Assembly (NCBI RefSeq): GCF_000002995.4
Contig: NW_025062479.1
Location: 13,417,721 to 13,481,720 of the forward strand
Reading direction: 5' to 3'
DNA length: 64,000 bases
Origin: Brugia malayi
Taxonomy: Eukaryota; Nematoda; Chromadorea; Rhabditida; Onchocercidae
Position numbers and translations under genes: made by a program. Below, piece after piece: positions 51,501 through 64,000 of the stretch (the stretch's first letter is position 1; each line of letters opens with the position of its first letter). Under the pieces are notes generated by a model. That model worked only from the letters and a program-made list of their open reading frames with translations, was not told where the DNA came from and ran no database searches.

Positions 51501-54500
51501 TTGTCAAAATTAGTTATCTATTTTCATTTCATTCACATATAATTAGCATGCTATGCGCAACAAAAGCTTAAAAGTATACCACATATTTACATTAATCAAT
51601 GCTTTAGGTTTTTTTGTTTATATTAACAAAATTTCTTATTTGAAAATTGCATTGCTGTAATATAACGATAAATACAGTGACAAGTATGATAATATAATGG
51701 TGGCTGCAATTATTAGTGATAAATGTGATGATAAGTGTAGTGATATAATGGTAAGTATAGTGATGTAATAATAACTATAATAATGAACACAGTGATGTAA
51801 TGATAAATATTAGTAATACAATGATAAATAAAATGAGATAATGATAAATATGACAAGTATAGTGATATGATGATAAGCATAATGATTAGTGATATAATGA
51901 TATGACGGTAAATATAATAACTATAATGGTAGTGATATAATGGTAAATATAGTGATAGGTACAATGTTAAATGCACAATTTTATTATAAAGTTTTTTCTT
52001 CACAAATTATTTTTTGAAATTTGCAAATGCTAAAAATTAATTTATTTAGTTAATCTATACTACTCGTCTATTTTCGATATGAAATTCTAGAAATTAAGAT
52101 GTTTCCAACAATTAAATGATTTCATTTTCATTCAATTAATTAATGAATTTAATAATTATAAATTAATATGCTAAAATTTTAATAATACCATAGAATTTTG
52201 GTTGCACATTTGTTTACGACATTGCTTATCATTGTAAGTTAATGATGAATGTGTGGAATATTTTTGAAGAATACCTATAATATTTTGTCTACAAAATGTT
52301 ATAAGAACTTAAAATTACATTCACCTTTCGGAACTTAATAAATAAAAAGAAAAAATACTCTTTTTTTTTTGCTAATTATTTCTTAAGTAATTAATATTTA
52401 TTCATAAATTAGTAACGAATATTTTAAAACTTATCATAATTTTAATGTCATATGCATACCATATATCTATTATTATCTATACCTTAAAAAAAAGCAAAAA
52501 AAAAAATTGTTTCAGTGCATTTTAATTCTTCAATCTATATTTGCTTAAAATTTTAATAATTCAATTTGTTCATGTCAATAATTATTATTTAATAAAGTTT
52601 GTTTTCAAATTTTTGAGCGAAACAAACTTGACTTATTTACTCCAAAAGATGGTAGTATTGATGGTGCTGAGCGGGTGCTACTGATGCATTCATCTCTCAA
52701 ATCTGTAATTTCTCAAATTTTAACTTTATTTTTTCCAGCAACTTTTCAAATAATTTCTTTTTTTTTAATGCTAGCAAATTTTATGTGATAAAAATGTTAT
52801 AATTTGACAATATGAGCAGCAACGTAACTAATTAATTTCAGGCTTCTGCCTGACATCATTTTAGTTTTCATTGTAGCTAATTCAGTTACTTGTTTTGTTC
52901 CATTTTCTTTGGCGCAATTATTTTCATCGCAATCACTTTCGCTCTAAAATTAAAAAACAAAATTGTTTAAAAAAAAGAAAAAAACATTTGAATCGTTAGC
53001 AAATAAGCTTAGATAATCTTTTCACATTTAATATTTTTCAATTTCTGTTTGTTTTTTTTTAAAAATGCTTTCTTCTTTTCCATCAGTTTTTTCCCTATCT
53101 TTTTTTCTCAAAAATTTATACTCTGCGCAATTATTAACCGGAATATTGCTAGCATATTAAGTGATTAACCGAATTATTGTTAGCAAGCAAAATATTAACA
53201 TGCTAAATAATTAATACCACTAGCATAGTAAATGACTAATACTGGAATATTGTTGGCAATTCAATTCAAAGCTTTTTTTATCGCAATTGTTAATTTCTTT
53301 TTTTTTTTTTTGTTCTGTCAGAATATGATTATGGTCTAACATTCGTGGAAAAAATTTTTTTTTCAATTTTTTAAATAATATTTGAAGAATTTATTAAACA
53401 ATAATTTCTTTGAGTAAGAAAGAAAAATTCAAATATTAATACTGATGTTTGCTTCAATTATTTCATCATCATCCACTATCATTTCTATGCTAATACTTTA
53501 ATAATAATTTAGCATTACTTTCTGCTATTGTTTATAATAATATGTATATAACAGAAAAAATTTTTGTTAAAATTTTGTAAATATTTCTTTAAAAAATTTG
53601 AATATAATTTACAAATAAAATATTTAAATTTGTCATTCCTATCAATATTATTTATACATTATTAACAAATAACAGTATTAGTTATATTATTTTTGGAGGA
53701 AAAAAAAAATATTTTATAAGAAAATTTCAATTATACAAAAATAAGCAAAGAAAAAAGGATCGATAAATTGAAGTTCATTTAAGCTTTTTTGAAGCAAAAA
53801 ATAAAGTTTAAAAACAACTAAATTTTTTTTAAAGAAATTAAAAAGATAGTGTAAATTTACTGATGTAGTTTCAAAGTGTATCACTTCAAATGGTTGCGCC
53901 TTTTTTCGTCGTACGCTTGTGATCATTTCAATATTTTCACGTCGATGTTGCAACGCATTAAACCATTTTTTTGCGCTTCGTTCATTTTCCGCATCAAATT
54001 CTATTTTGCGTCTATCGACGCTGCATAAAAAAATAATAAAATAAAATGAACATTGGTAAATTGGTGAGATTAAGATGATAAAAGAGGTAAAGTGAGAAAA
54101 GATACAATGAGGAAATCAAAGAGGAAATGGAATTTTGCACTTTTTTTTTTGAAACAATTGCTGTCACTATTTCTTTTGTTTTTTATTTAACAAATGGAAT
54201 GTGATTACTTGAATCATTTAATTAAATATAATATTGATGCGTTTACAATTATTAGATTTGTTTGTCCATTTGTTGAAATTTTTTTTCACGTTCTAGTTTA
54301 GTTTAAAAAAGATTTAACATAATTTTAATCTAATTTGAAAAAAAAAATCTTGTGCAACATTCTTTAATTCTTTTTCTGTTCTTTTTTCAAGATTAATTTG
54401 TAAAAAACAATTCTTTTTTCAGATGAAATTAAATTGCAAAACAAGAAATATGCTTTATGACCAAAAAATAAGGAACAAATTCCGAATTAGAGTAAGGAGT

Positions 54501-57399
54501 GCAAAATATTTTAAGTTAAAAAACAAGAAATGATTTTTTTTTTCCATCTTTTAAACTAATGTGTTGTAAAGTAATTCAATAATATAGCAGCAAAAGTGCG
54601 AGCTTAGTTGTAGAAATTAAATTAAATTCTTTTTAAACTTCAAATTCAGACAAATAAACTTCCAACCATATAAAATGCAATTTAAATTTTTCGTAATATT
54701 GTTAAAAAGTAAAATAATTTGTTTTAGCTCCTAGCATAAACACAAAAAAGTTGTTTCAATTTATTATAAGATATTAGAGTTAGTAAACTAATGTTATTTA
54801 AACAAACAAGCATTGTTTTCCAATTTTTACGTAGCAAGAAACTTTCTCACACTTTTTTAAACTATAAAATAATGTGTTAAAATAGGGTACAAAAATTTTG
54901 GAATTGATTTGCTAAAATCATTTGCATTTACTCATAAATATGTATAATAAATTAATAATTAACACCACGTAATAATATAAAATTGATTCATTTTTATTTC
55001 ATATTACGTTGGAAGAAAAAAAAAGCTACTTTCCCACCTTTTTTTGCGTTATTTTTAAACCTTTTTAATCATTTTTAAAAATTTTTTTTAAATATAATTT
55101 TTTAATTTTTTTTTTTGGAAAAGAGAAAAGCAATAATTACTTTATCATCTTAACTAATATTTCTTTAGTTTAGCTAATGCTATGCTTATTTCAATTAACA
55201 TTTCGGGAAAAACATTATTGTTTTTAATGAATGCTAACAACATGGTTGGATTATTGTTAAATTGTTATTTCACTCATTAATCTTTTGTGTAACAAACAAA
55301 ACAAAATAACAATCATATCATTAAAAATCACTAATTGCAAAGTTTTATTCCTCAATTGCGAAAAGGTTTTACATTATGCTATTGCTTATGTTTTAATTGC
55401 TCTTAATATTTGCATATTTATTACATATATATATATATATATATATATTTTGCTTATTATTCCTATCATTTCTAATATTAAAAGTAGTAATATGCAATTA
55501 TCTAATGATATTTGCTAATAACTTAAAAAAGATGGCTGTCTATTCTAGACGTAAATGACGTGCGCAAAAAAATGTGTAAAAAATTTTTCAGTTAAGTAAA
55601 TATTAAAGTAATAATAATCTATTAAAAAAAGAACAAAAGAAAAAACAAAACTTTGATTTCTGTTGTATTATTTCCATTGTATTATATTTGATTTGAGTCA
55701 ATTTTTAACGTTCATTAAAAATTAAAGTATGTCTTGCTAACAATAGTTCAATTAAAATTAAAAATTATTTACCTTTCTTAAAATGAATCGAATATTGTGA
55801 TTAAATTTATTAACTTTCTCCAAAACAACAAGAATTTTCAAAATATTTTTTAACATTACTTACATCATATTTCATTTTGATGTATCGAGGAAATAAATTT
55901 CCGTTTTATCCACTCTTAATTTTCATTTCAAATTTGAAAATTTCTCACAAAGAAATGTGATAAGTTTATAATTTTAAATTATTGTTAGGAAATCATAATT
56001 TTAAAAAATATGAATTTGTTTCCTTAAAAAAGCTCATATACATTTTACCAAATACATAGTGCAACTTTTTTTTATATCGCTTTAAAAAAAAAAAAAAAAA
56101 AAAGAAAACAAATATTATTATTAGCCAATCAACTAAATTTTTTTTTTTTTTTGAATTAAAATTTCTTAGTATCATCAAAATAAGATTTTTTATTCTTCAA
56201 CCGATACAAATTTAATTCTCAAAAAAAAAAAAAAAAAAAAAAAAAAAAGAATACAATTAATTTGATTTTGAAAAAACTTAAATTTTATAAAAAATGATAA
56301 AAAAAATCTCTCATTTTTCCTTTCATTCAGAAAGAGGAGCAAGTCAATTTAATAAAATCAAATAATTAAAAAAAAAAAATTTTTTTCTCTTCAATCTGCA
56401 ACGAATCATTTTTTTAAAAAAAAAGGAAAAAAAGGCCAACTATTTATTTCTCATATACCAAGAAAAAAAGTTGTTAGTTTCAACGAAAAAAAGAGAAAGA
56501 AAGAAATTTTAAACCAAAAAATTAAAGTAAGAAATTAAACATACTGAATGATGAATTCAGTTTCGGAATTTTCACCTAATGTGCATGCGGCATGATCTAA
56601 TGCAATTTGCTCCAATGGTTTTTTCTTCTTCACAAAATCCATTTCATCCTTGTATGATATTAGCAAATTTTTACATTCTTCCAGTGCAAAAAACATTCGT
56701 TTTCGTGATTTTAATAATGAAAATGCTAAAATTAGCAACAATAATTCATTTTAATTTTTTAAATAGGAAAAAAAGTTTAAGGATTTTTTTCCTTGCTTTT
56801 CCTAGTTTTATTTAAACTAGCATTTTAAAAAGACCGAATTTTTTTTGCGTTGTTTTGTTCTGCATTTTTAAATTTGTTCAGATATCAAAAAAAAAAAAAA
56901 AAAAAAAAATAGAAAAGAAAAAATCAAACATTAAACATTTTTAATGCTGTGATTCTTTTATTATTAAAATTAGTTTGAAAAAAATTGAAATGAAATGAAA
57001 TGAAATGATTGCTACATTTTTTTTAGAAAAAAAGGAGAAAAGTAAAAGTTGTTGATGAAAAATTTTTTGCCAAAAATTAATAAACAAAATTTTCTTAAGT
57101 TAAATTCATATTGAATTATAAATTGAAAAATTTTAAATTTTTCGTCCAAATTAATACTTTTTAGTACAAATAAAGGGAAAATGTGTGTTAAGCATTTGTT
57201 ATTACGCGTTATTTTTCCTTCTTTTCTTCCTATTTTTTTTTTTTTTTTGAATGCTACGTAAACAAAGATTATGCTTAAATGTTGAGTAAAATACTGTCAT
57301 ACAATAATATTTAGTTTACATTGATTCATACCTACCTCCACTGTTTGTTTTAACATAGAGGTAACCGATAATTGAATACCAGGTTTGATTTTGTGACAT
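42757..57399 (-). CDS. tbc-2: PH-coiled coil-TBC Rab GTPase-activating protein (TBC1D2/Armus type)
   Basis: About 760 codons. Firm exons: 57399-57336, 56725-56545, 54020-53861, 51067-50978, 50327-50205, 48793-48655, 48242-48172, 47816-47627, 46767-46606, 46336-46247, 45672-45469, 45053-44922, 43588-43409, 42891-42757. Less certain exons: 52943-52890 (possibly longer), about 51400-51325, and about 49658-49442. The first exons encode a PH domain (IIGYLYVKTNSG, SRKRMFFALEECKNLL, RKIEFDAENERSAKKWFNAL). A coiled-coil middle follows (NELNWLRAI, KIEELNEGRKML, FLNSEVIRLLKRC). The TBC domain has the catalytic arginine finger in ITLDLLRT (codon 46294-46292) and the glutamine finger in IGYCQGMN (codon 45609-45607), so GAP activity is expected. 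TBC1D2 proteins act on Rab7; worm TBC-2 acts on Rab5 and affects endosome maturation. If the donor at 42756 is not used, the frame stops at 42733 (SLSLVNFFFFE), making a stand-alone protein. Confidence 0.88.
43810..43897 (-). ncRNA. Candidate intronic pre-miRNA hairpin
   Basis: Bases 43821-43847 pair with 43861-43887 around a 13-base loop. Read on the minus strand this gives 24 pairs (three of them G-U) and 3 mismatches. Read on the plus strand there are 23 pairs (two G-U) and 4 mismatches. A lower stem continues after a small internal loop (43813-43816 with 43891-43894, plus outer pairs). The arms are GC-rich in an AT-rich intron (43589-44921) of the TBC gene. Minus orientation is preferred because it is sense to the host gene and pairs slightly better. 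There the 3' arm would contain TAGCAGCACGGCGCATTTGC, whose positions 2-8 equal the vertebrate miR-15/16 seed; seven bases can match by chance. The 5' arm reads CCCGTAAATGCACTATGTTG. No expression evidence is available. Confidence 0.6.
48457..48515. repeat. Long (TA)n microsatellite
   Basis: About 29 consecutive TA units in an intron of the TBC gene, between the exons at 48793-48655 and 48242-48172. Likely length-polymorphic. Confidence 0.95.
51666..51970. repeat. Degenerate AT-rich minisatellite (GTGATATAATGGTAAATATA-like)
   Basis: Variants of GTGATATAATGGTAAGTATA / GTGATGTAATGATAAATATT recur for about 300 bases inside the TBC gene region. The open minus-strand frame rich in Tyr/Ser/Leu/Ile here follows from the repeat and is not a gene. 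Confidence 0.7.
53137..53263. repeat. Imperfect repeat around AACCGGAATATTGCTAGCA
   Basis: AACCGGAATATTGCTAGCA, AACCGAATTATTGTTAGCA and TACTGGAATATTGTTGGCA occur within about 130 bases, separated by partial and inverted pieces (AACATGCTAA, CCACTAGCATAG). The tract lies in an intron of the TBC gene. Confidence 0.5.
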
Positions 57400-57443
57400 T
57401 GATATCAGTGTATATTTCTTTGATGTGATATTAATGCCTGAAA
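57400..57443 (-). promoter_or_regulatory. Candidate trans-splice acceptor and leader of the TBC gene
   Basis: ATTTCAG (acceptor bases 57440-57438) is followed by 38 bases and the ATG at 57399, whose frame enters the PH domain. The leader is open in the same frame, so a cis-spliced upstream exon extending the protein is also possible. Confidence 0.4.
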
Positions 57444-58345
57444 TTTTATTATTTTTTCTGACTCTAAAGAAAAAAAAAAAACATAAAACGATTTTTGCGG
57501 TAGTTAAAAATTCAATTTCTCCTTAGTGACGAAATGCTAATTTTATCCAATTTAGCTTCTACTCATCACTTAAATTTCACCATTTAATTATTCCTAGTAA
57601 ATTTATTTAAATTTTGTTTTTTTATTACTATATTAAAATATTAAATTTTTTTATTACTATATTAAAATTTATTATTCACAAAACTTAGTACATAGATATT
57701 TATTGATGAAAAATAATAATTGATAAAAACATATAATGGTGTAGTTGGTAGCATTAACCAAACAATTTATTTATTTATTAACTTTTTTTGTTTCAATCAA
57801 TTATTATCTGAACTGTAATTGAAACCGTTGTAATTTTTTGTTACAATTTATTTGAAGCTTAAATATATTTGATAGAAATTTAAGTTAGTTAAGACAGTAT
57901 CAATAGCATAGGTCATTCAAATCATAATTGCTGATAGTCATTGCTAGTAATAATAACAAATGGTAACAAGATTAAACAAATAATAATTTATTAATGTGAT
58001 AACTTTGATGATAACTGTAAATTCTCATTCTTCCAACTTACTTATTCTTACTAAAATGATAATTCACTTTTTTTTGCTACAATTAAAATTAGAAAGAATA
58101 TATTTTTTTAAAGACAATTTTGCTTACACATTAACAAATATCAAATATATCGATAAAAGCAAACCAATAAGTGCTATCAATAAATATCGTTTAAATGGCA
58201 ATTTTGAAAAAATGGAAAAAAAATTGGAAGATTTTCGATATTTTTTTTTTGAGTAAGAGATGACATTGTCATGAAGCAGCTATGCTAACATCATTTTTGA
58301 GATAGCTTTTTATTCATTTATCATTGGAATTTTGATTTTTATTCA

Positions 58346-58476
58346 ACATAAATGTAAATATAAACATAAATATAAATATAAATTACAATGAAAAATATAA
58401 ATAAAATTATAATTATAAATATAAATATAAAATATAAATGCAAATGTAAGTAAAATATAAACATAAATAAAAATTT
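58346..58476. repeat. ATAAAT-type simple repeat
   Basis: Variants of the hexamer ATAAAT/ATAAAC (ATAAATGTAAATATAAACATAAATATAA and so on) fill about 130 bases. Confidence 0.75.
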
Positions 58477-61400
58477 GTAAAAATACTTAAATAGTAATGA
58501 TTATATTTGTTAGATTTATTTTATTTAATCTTGAAGAAATATCATAACATAGATAATTGATAATGATTAGAAAATGATCATTTACGAATGTTCATTTGGT
58601 GCTGATAAAATACAGTCACAGAAAAACTTTTTGCTAATAAAAATTTAAATAATTATTAAATTAAAATTGACACTAAATATAAGAGCATAGATACTTGTTT
58701 AAAGCATAATAATAAGCTTATTTATATATTTCGATTAAAATTTTTAAGTTGAGAAGGCATAATAGTAAATATAATGTGATATTGCGCATGTTAATAAAAA
58801 ATTTTTTTTTGCTTTACCATCTGATCAAATTAATCGAAATCGAATTGAAGCAATCATCATTTTCAGATTTATTACACCTTGCATTAGATAAATAAACTAT
58901 TAAATGAATGTTTCGATCAATTTAAAAGTCAATTGATAATAAATGCTAGAAGAAAAAATTGATAATTATTGATAATTTGAAAACGGAAAATTTAAAAAAT
59001 TATCTATAATTTCTATTTATCGGTATTTCAAATGATTTAAAATTTTGTAATTATTCTAGAAATTTTTTGTTCAATATTTTTTTTCAGCATGATATGACAG
59101 TAATAGAAAAAAATAAGTTAGATAATAACTGTTAGAGCAAAAGAATAAAATTAAAATGGACAATAATTTCGAAGTTACATTTACCAATTTGTTAATTAAC
59201 ATTTTTACTTTATACTTTTTAACTTTTCCTATTTTTTTTAGCGTTTGTACTATTTTTAATTTTGCTTCATAAATGTTTGATAAATTGGTGCACAATTTTT
59301 TTCCGAAAAATAAAATAGTAGAAGAAAGAAAGTATAATCTTAGTTTTCTTGATTGTAACTTTCGATAAAAATCGAAAATTTCAATTTTCATTTTGGAAAT
59401 GTTACATAAGTCTTTAAAAACAGTAATAGCATTATTTATAGTATTTTTCCAATTTTAGCAAAAATTATATGAGAAATTAGTAGGTTCAAAATTAAAAAAT
59501 AATTTTTTAAATCTTCTTTTTATCAGTTTTAATTAATTTAATTAGCAGTGAATAATCTAAATCATTTGCTGATAATTTATTCATATTTTATCAAAAACTG
59601 CACAACTTTTTTTGCTGTGCTTTGATAAATTTTTCCATTCATTTCCAAAAATCAATAAAAATTTTCCAGAAATCGAAATATGTTGATTTCGTTCTTGTTT
59701 TACTTCCATAAATTCCTTAGTCCAATGCTATAATCGATTTAAATAAAAAAAAGAAAAACGAAAAGTTAAAAAAAAGTGACCACTTATTATATTTTCCTTT
59801 TACAGGAACTGATGAAAATTTATATATATATATATAGCATTTCATAGTCATTATTTTTCCATTAGAGTAATAAAGAGCGAAAGGTAAATTTACATCTTCC
59901 TGTACTTTTTTCTTCAATTTTTAAAACTTAATGAGATTGTACGAGTGAAGTCAAGATTTCAATTCATATTTTTTTTGTCTTTGTTATATTTTACGCAACT
60001 TTTTTTTTGTAAAGCAATTTTTATTTACTTTTTTTTCCTGTAATATTCTAAAATTTTAATAGTTTATTAGCATTTCTTCCAGTGAAAATCTCAATAGAAC
60101 AAGCTAATGTGGAGCAAAATTTTTTGACAAATAAAATTTCCCACTTAATATAAGAATAAATTAAGATTTTTTTAGTTTCATTTCAGAAAGAAGGAAAGAG
60201 TAATGAAGACCTTTTAAATATTATCTAAACTGGTAGGATAAGTATCTACCCTATTGGGCACGTTAATTTTGATATGAGATGGTTGATTTGTTATGTTCAT
60301 TTCAAAATTTTATTAATTCTTGTTGCCTTTCTTTGTTACTTTAAATTTATAAATTTGAAATACATTAAAAAATTGTTAATACTTTATTCTATTAATATTT
60401 ATTAATTAAAAATAAAATGGCGAAGAAGTTGAATTTTACCCATTGAATGTCATTTTAAAATTTTCTGTTACTATGTTTGTTTATTACAATTTACTTATTA
60501 CATTACATATATATATATATATATGCATCATTATTTATTACAAGTAAATTTTGATAAAATTGAATCTTTTATCATATTTATGCAATCCAATTATGGACTC
60601 AAATTTGGTATTTTTTTAGTATATAAATTTATTTTGAAAAATTCTATTCAATGATGCAATATAATTAGTGCTAATATAAAATACTAGAACATTGATGAAA
60701 CTTTGAAATGATGCTAATTGAAGGAACTTTGATCCATTATATCGCATTAAATTAAATGCCAAGGTAATTCATTAAATTGTTAAATTCTAGATCATTTTCA
60801 AATTAATTGGCAGGGTTTTATTTACAATGAGCTATAATAAAAATCATTATAATAAATTGGCAGGGTTTCCAAAATTTATTTCTGCATTAGCAACCAATTT
60901 CTAAATATTACATCTGACACTTTAATTCGCTGATAGGTGTAGCTATGACGACAAATGGTTCGATATGATTAGACTATTGCGCTGAATATTTTGCTTAAAT
61001 TCCAATTGCTTTTTTGATTAGATTTTTATTATAATGGAAGCGGTGTACCGGAACAGAACAACACACCAAGCGTGTAATTCAGGAATAAAAAAAAAAAAAA
61101 AAAAAAAAAACTCTTGTATAGAAATCCAAAAAATTTAGTTATGGAGCGATGCCGTAGCAATCTTTAAAAAACTTAAATCTAAATTTGGAATCAGTGGCTA
61201 ATCTTTATCGGTCAAATTACGTCATAGTTATCAGAGCTAAATCAAGAACAAAAATTAATAAATAGTATTTAAATCACGTATGCCATGATGTACACGGAAT
61301 TTAAACTTATACAAATTGTATTTGAGTAATATAGCTGATGTTTAGATTTAGTGTATAACTGAACATCATTTTCTTTTATTGAAATAGGTAAACTCGATAT

Positions 61401-61783
61401 TCAAAATTTTTCATTTCAATAATCTTCGCTTTTTCTTTTAAAATATCTTATCAAATTTCTTATCATTTAATACAAATGAAACATGAGTGACTAACTAAAA
61501 AAAATTTTTTTTTTCTTACGGAATTCCAATTAGTATTTTCCAAATTTCATAATTTTATATCCATCTTAACTTGGATGTGAACAATTTAACATTTCCTTTT
61601 AACGTAAATGAAATATGCATGCTTACATTAACGCTAATTACAATTGCTATAAATTATGTCTCAAGATTATAAGCCAAAATTCACAATAATAGCAAAAATT
61701 AAATAATTTGTTGCACACGAACATGCATATAAAATTTTGCATACATGCATCTGTAAGCATTGACATACTCCGTTAGCTTTGCA

Positions 61784-61890
61784 ATGTTTCGTGAGCATCA
61801 GCAACACGAGATTACGTGAATTTCATATTTCATGTGGTTTTTATCCGTGAGTAAAGCCGAATTACGTGAGTTCTACAATACTTCGTGGGT
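61784..61890. promoter_or_regulatory. Cluster of five CGTG(A/G) motifs
   Basis: CGTG occurs at about 61790, 61815, 61846, 61865 and 61884: TTTCGTGAGCAT, ATTACGTGAATT, ATCCGTGAGTA, ATTACGTGAGTT, CTTCGTGGGTA. Spacings are 25, 31, 19 and 19 bases, all in the same orientation. ACGTG is the core of bHLH/bHLH-PAS sites. The cluster could equally be a decayed minisatellite. No adjacent gene is visible in the window. Confidence 0.4.
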
Positions 61891-64000
61891 ATTGTCTTTT
61901 CATTGCAAGCCGATAAAGTTATTTTTACACTTTCAGTGCTGAAATAAAGTAAGTTATTCCAGTTGAGCTTTTTGTTTTCGATGTAAATAATTAATAATTC
62001 ATTAATAATAGATGAATGATTCTCTTCATTTAATTGTTCAGTTTATTATATAAGAATTACCAAATAGACGTACTCAAAATATTTAACGAAAGAGTGAAAA
62101 AAATGCCGAAATGATAAAATCAAATTTAATTCTAAGCTATTTTAAATTATTCCGTTCAATTAAAAAATTTGCAAGTTTATAACATTAATCTGCCTTAATG
62201 AAAGTTTTTTTTTTTTTCTTTTTTAACTAAATATACTTCTATTATCAACTCCTTAAATTTCGTACACGCAGGACCTACTTATAGATAAAGTTCTCTTTTT
62301 TTATAAAAGGTTATATTAGTAAATTAATAGATGGAATAACTCTTCTTTTCAGCCTTAACTTTACTTTTTTTCATATCTTTTTTAGAATACATTCTAGTTG
62401 TCGTGAGCCATATTATATTTATGTAGCTTTGAGCGTTGTACTTTTTATTACGTACGTATAACAGTATGTCGTTAAAACCAATCGTATTTTTTTTTTTTCA
62501 AATGCGGTCGATCAGTAGCACTAAAGCTTTGCTTCATGGTCACAGATAAATATTATAATAATTTTCTTTACTTATTCAAATTAATATTTTAAGATAATTA
62601 ATTATGAAAGCTTTATCAATGATTTAATTTTTTACTAATACTTAGCTGCTTTATGCAAATATTATTTAAATTTAGATTATTTGAGAGAAAGATTTTAATC
62701 AAACGTTTAATTTATTTTTACGTCTACTGCTTAACATTTGGTCAGTACTTACCTGCTACTTAATCTGATTATATTTCATCACAATAATAATTGTCATACA
62801 ATTCATTTTTTATCCAAAAATTCATTTTCAATACATTTGCTTGAAATAAACATAAAGTTTTATTTGCTAATGTATATCTTGCATGAATCAATTTTTTTTC
62901 TCAACTGAATTTTATTTGAAATTTATTCAGAACTAGAATGAATGAATGTATTTGATTTCTTGAATTCAGCCAATAATTTACGCATATTTTGCTTTTATTC
63001 GCAGCTAAAAGTTAAAATGAAAACTATTTAATCATGAATTGCTGTGCAATTATTTTCATCATATTATTAATAATTATTGGAATGAAAGAAATGACGCATT
63101 TAATTTTTTGAAAAAGTGAAAATTATATTTCCTATTTTGGTTCATTTATTTAATTATATCGTTTTCCATGTTTTTTTTTTTTTTTTTCTGTTAATTTCAA
63201 CTATGTTATATTTTCATTTATTAGTATTTATTATTTCTTCGGCAACATTTCGTTATATTTTTATATTGACATTTCAAAGGGATAATAAAACTTTTGTTAT
63301 TAATAATGCAAAAACATTTCATAATCCTTCGTAAATAATGAAATTTAGCTTTTACAAAAATTTTTTGAAAAATATATATTAGAAATATATATATATATAT
63401 ATATGCATATCAGAAAAAAATTTATTAGTTGTTAAGTAACTGAAAAAAAAAAATTGAAACAAAACTGATAGAAATTAAATTCTTTCATGGTTAATTTATT
63501 AAATTTAAATGAGGCATAAATAATTGAATTATTTATTAAATTGATAACATATGATAGCTTTTCTTTTTTCCTTAAAATTCAAAAGGTTAAGGTATACTTT
63601 TTTTTGGAAAAAAATATTGTTCCATTTAAAGAGAAGTAGTATTTTCTTTTTTTTTTTTTATTTAACCAAATTCAATTTAAATGATGCTATTTCATCAAAA
63701 TACTTCATTTATAAGAAATCATTGTTCAAAAAAAAAGGAAAAAGGAAATTGCTATTGGAAGCTAAAAGTAAATACTTACACATGTTTGTATTCTAATTTA
63801 TTAAATTCATCATTAGAAGGAAACGAAACAACAAGAGAGGGAGAGAGAGGGAAAGTGAGACGAAAAAAAAAATTAACAATGAAAGTGATCTTTGAACATT
63901 GGATTATTATTAATTCAATGGTTTTTTTTCAAAGCATTTCAAGTAGCATTAGTCTTGTTTTTCTCTTAAGATAAATGGTTATTAAATTATGTCAATTAGA

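Larger units (their letters stand above)
57444..64000. other. Gene-free region with a GC-richer middle
   Basis: No protein-coding exon could be supported on either strand; frames such as 59071-59391 and 63116-63334 are low-complexity. From about 60.2 to 62.6 kb base composition rises, with patches such as AATGGAAGCGGTGTACCGG near 61034 and a CGTG cluster near 61.8 kb. A run of about 24 A follows AATA at 61085. (TA)n tracts lie near 60.5 and 63.38 kb. This may be upstream regulatory sequence of a gene beyond the window, or decayed DNA. Confidence 0.5.

Noticed and set aside
51713..52003. 96-codon minus open frame
   Set aside because: It follows a degenerate AT-rich minisatellite and encodes only Tyr/Ser/Leu/Ile repeats.
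52195..52240. Possible 36-nt exon QCRKQMCNQNSM of the TBC gene
   Set aside because: Phase 0-0 cannot be followed by the phase-2 exon at 51067, and the acceptor is poor.
61020..61112. GC-richer patch ending in AATA plus a ~24-A run, like a retroposed transcript
   Set aside because: No target-site duplication, no recognisable source gene, and long A runs are common across the window.
1..64000. Wolbachia-derived or other bacterial insertions
   Set aside because: No bacterial-type gene or uninterrupted long coding frame was recognised anywhere in the window.

Overview
The window is about three-quarters A+T, with long A/T homopolymers and genes split into many short exons by AT-rich introns. Introns mostly start GTAAG/GTATG/GTAAA and end TTTTCAG or TTTTTAG. 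This architecture and the best-recognised proteins point to a nematode nuclear genome, probably a spirurid/filarial worm. The species is inference. No rRNA, convincing tRNA, CRISPR, bacterial gene or intact transposon was seen.

Layout. 1-5652: gene-free, low-complexity. 5653-13092 (-): 14-exon ABCD4-type ABC half-transporter with a degenerate, C-terminally short ATPase domain. 13093-18368: gene-free, with one strong G-quadruplex-type tract. 18369-24135 (-): complete cytosolic aminopeptidase P (app-1), 14 exons, all catalytic residues present. 24136-25240: shared head-to-head promoter. 25241-28306 (+): 8-exon Myb/SANT-like protein, proposed as a divergent SNAPC2/SNAP45-like subunit. 28536-30862 (-): unknown small single-pass membrane protein, tail-to-tail with the previous gene. 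31739-32655 (-): RNA polymerase subunit RPB12/RPABC4, including a 23-nt last exon. 33640-57399 (-): a very long locus encoding a PH-coiled coil-TBC RabGAP of TBC1D2 type, followed in phase by an ARHGEF10-like beta-propeller. It is either one fused protein or two closely spaced, possibly operonic genes. 57400-64000: gene-free, with a somewhat GC-richer part around 60.2-62.6 kb.

The strongest non-coding signal is a pre-miRNA-like hairpin at 43810-43897, inside an intron of the TBC gene and conspicuously GC-rich against its surroundings.

Exon models were built by hand by matching open frames to splice sites and checking phase at each junction. Most junctions keep phase. Uncertain ones are named in the entries. 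Two genes (rpb-12 and the proposed SNAPC2-like gene) concern transcription machinery. The others concern membrane traffic, peptide turnover and probably lysosomal cobalamin transport. No pathway clearly links them all.
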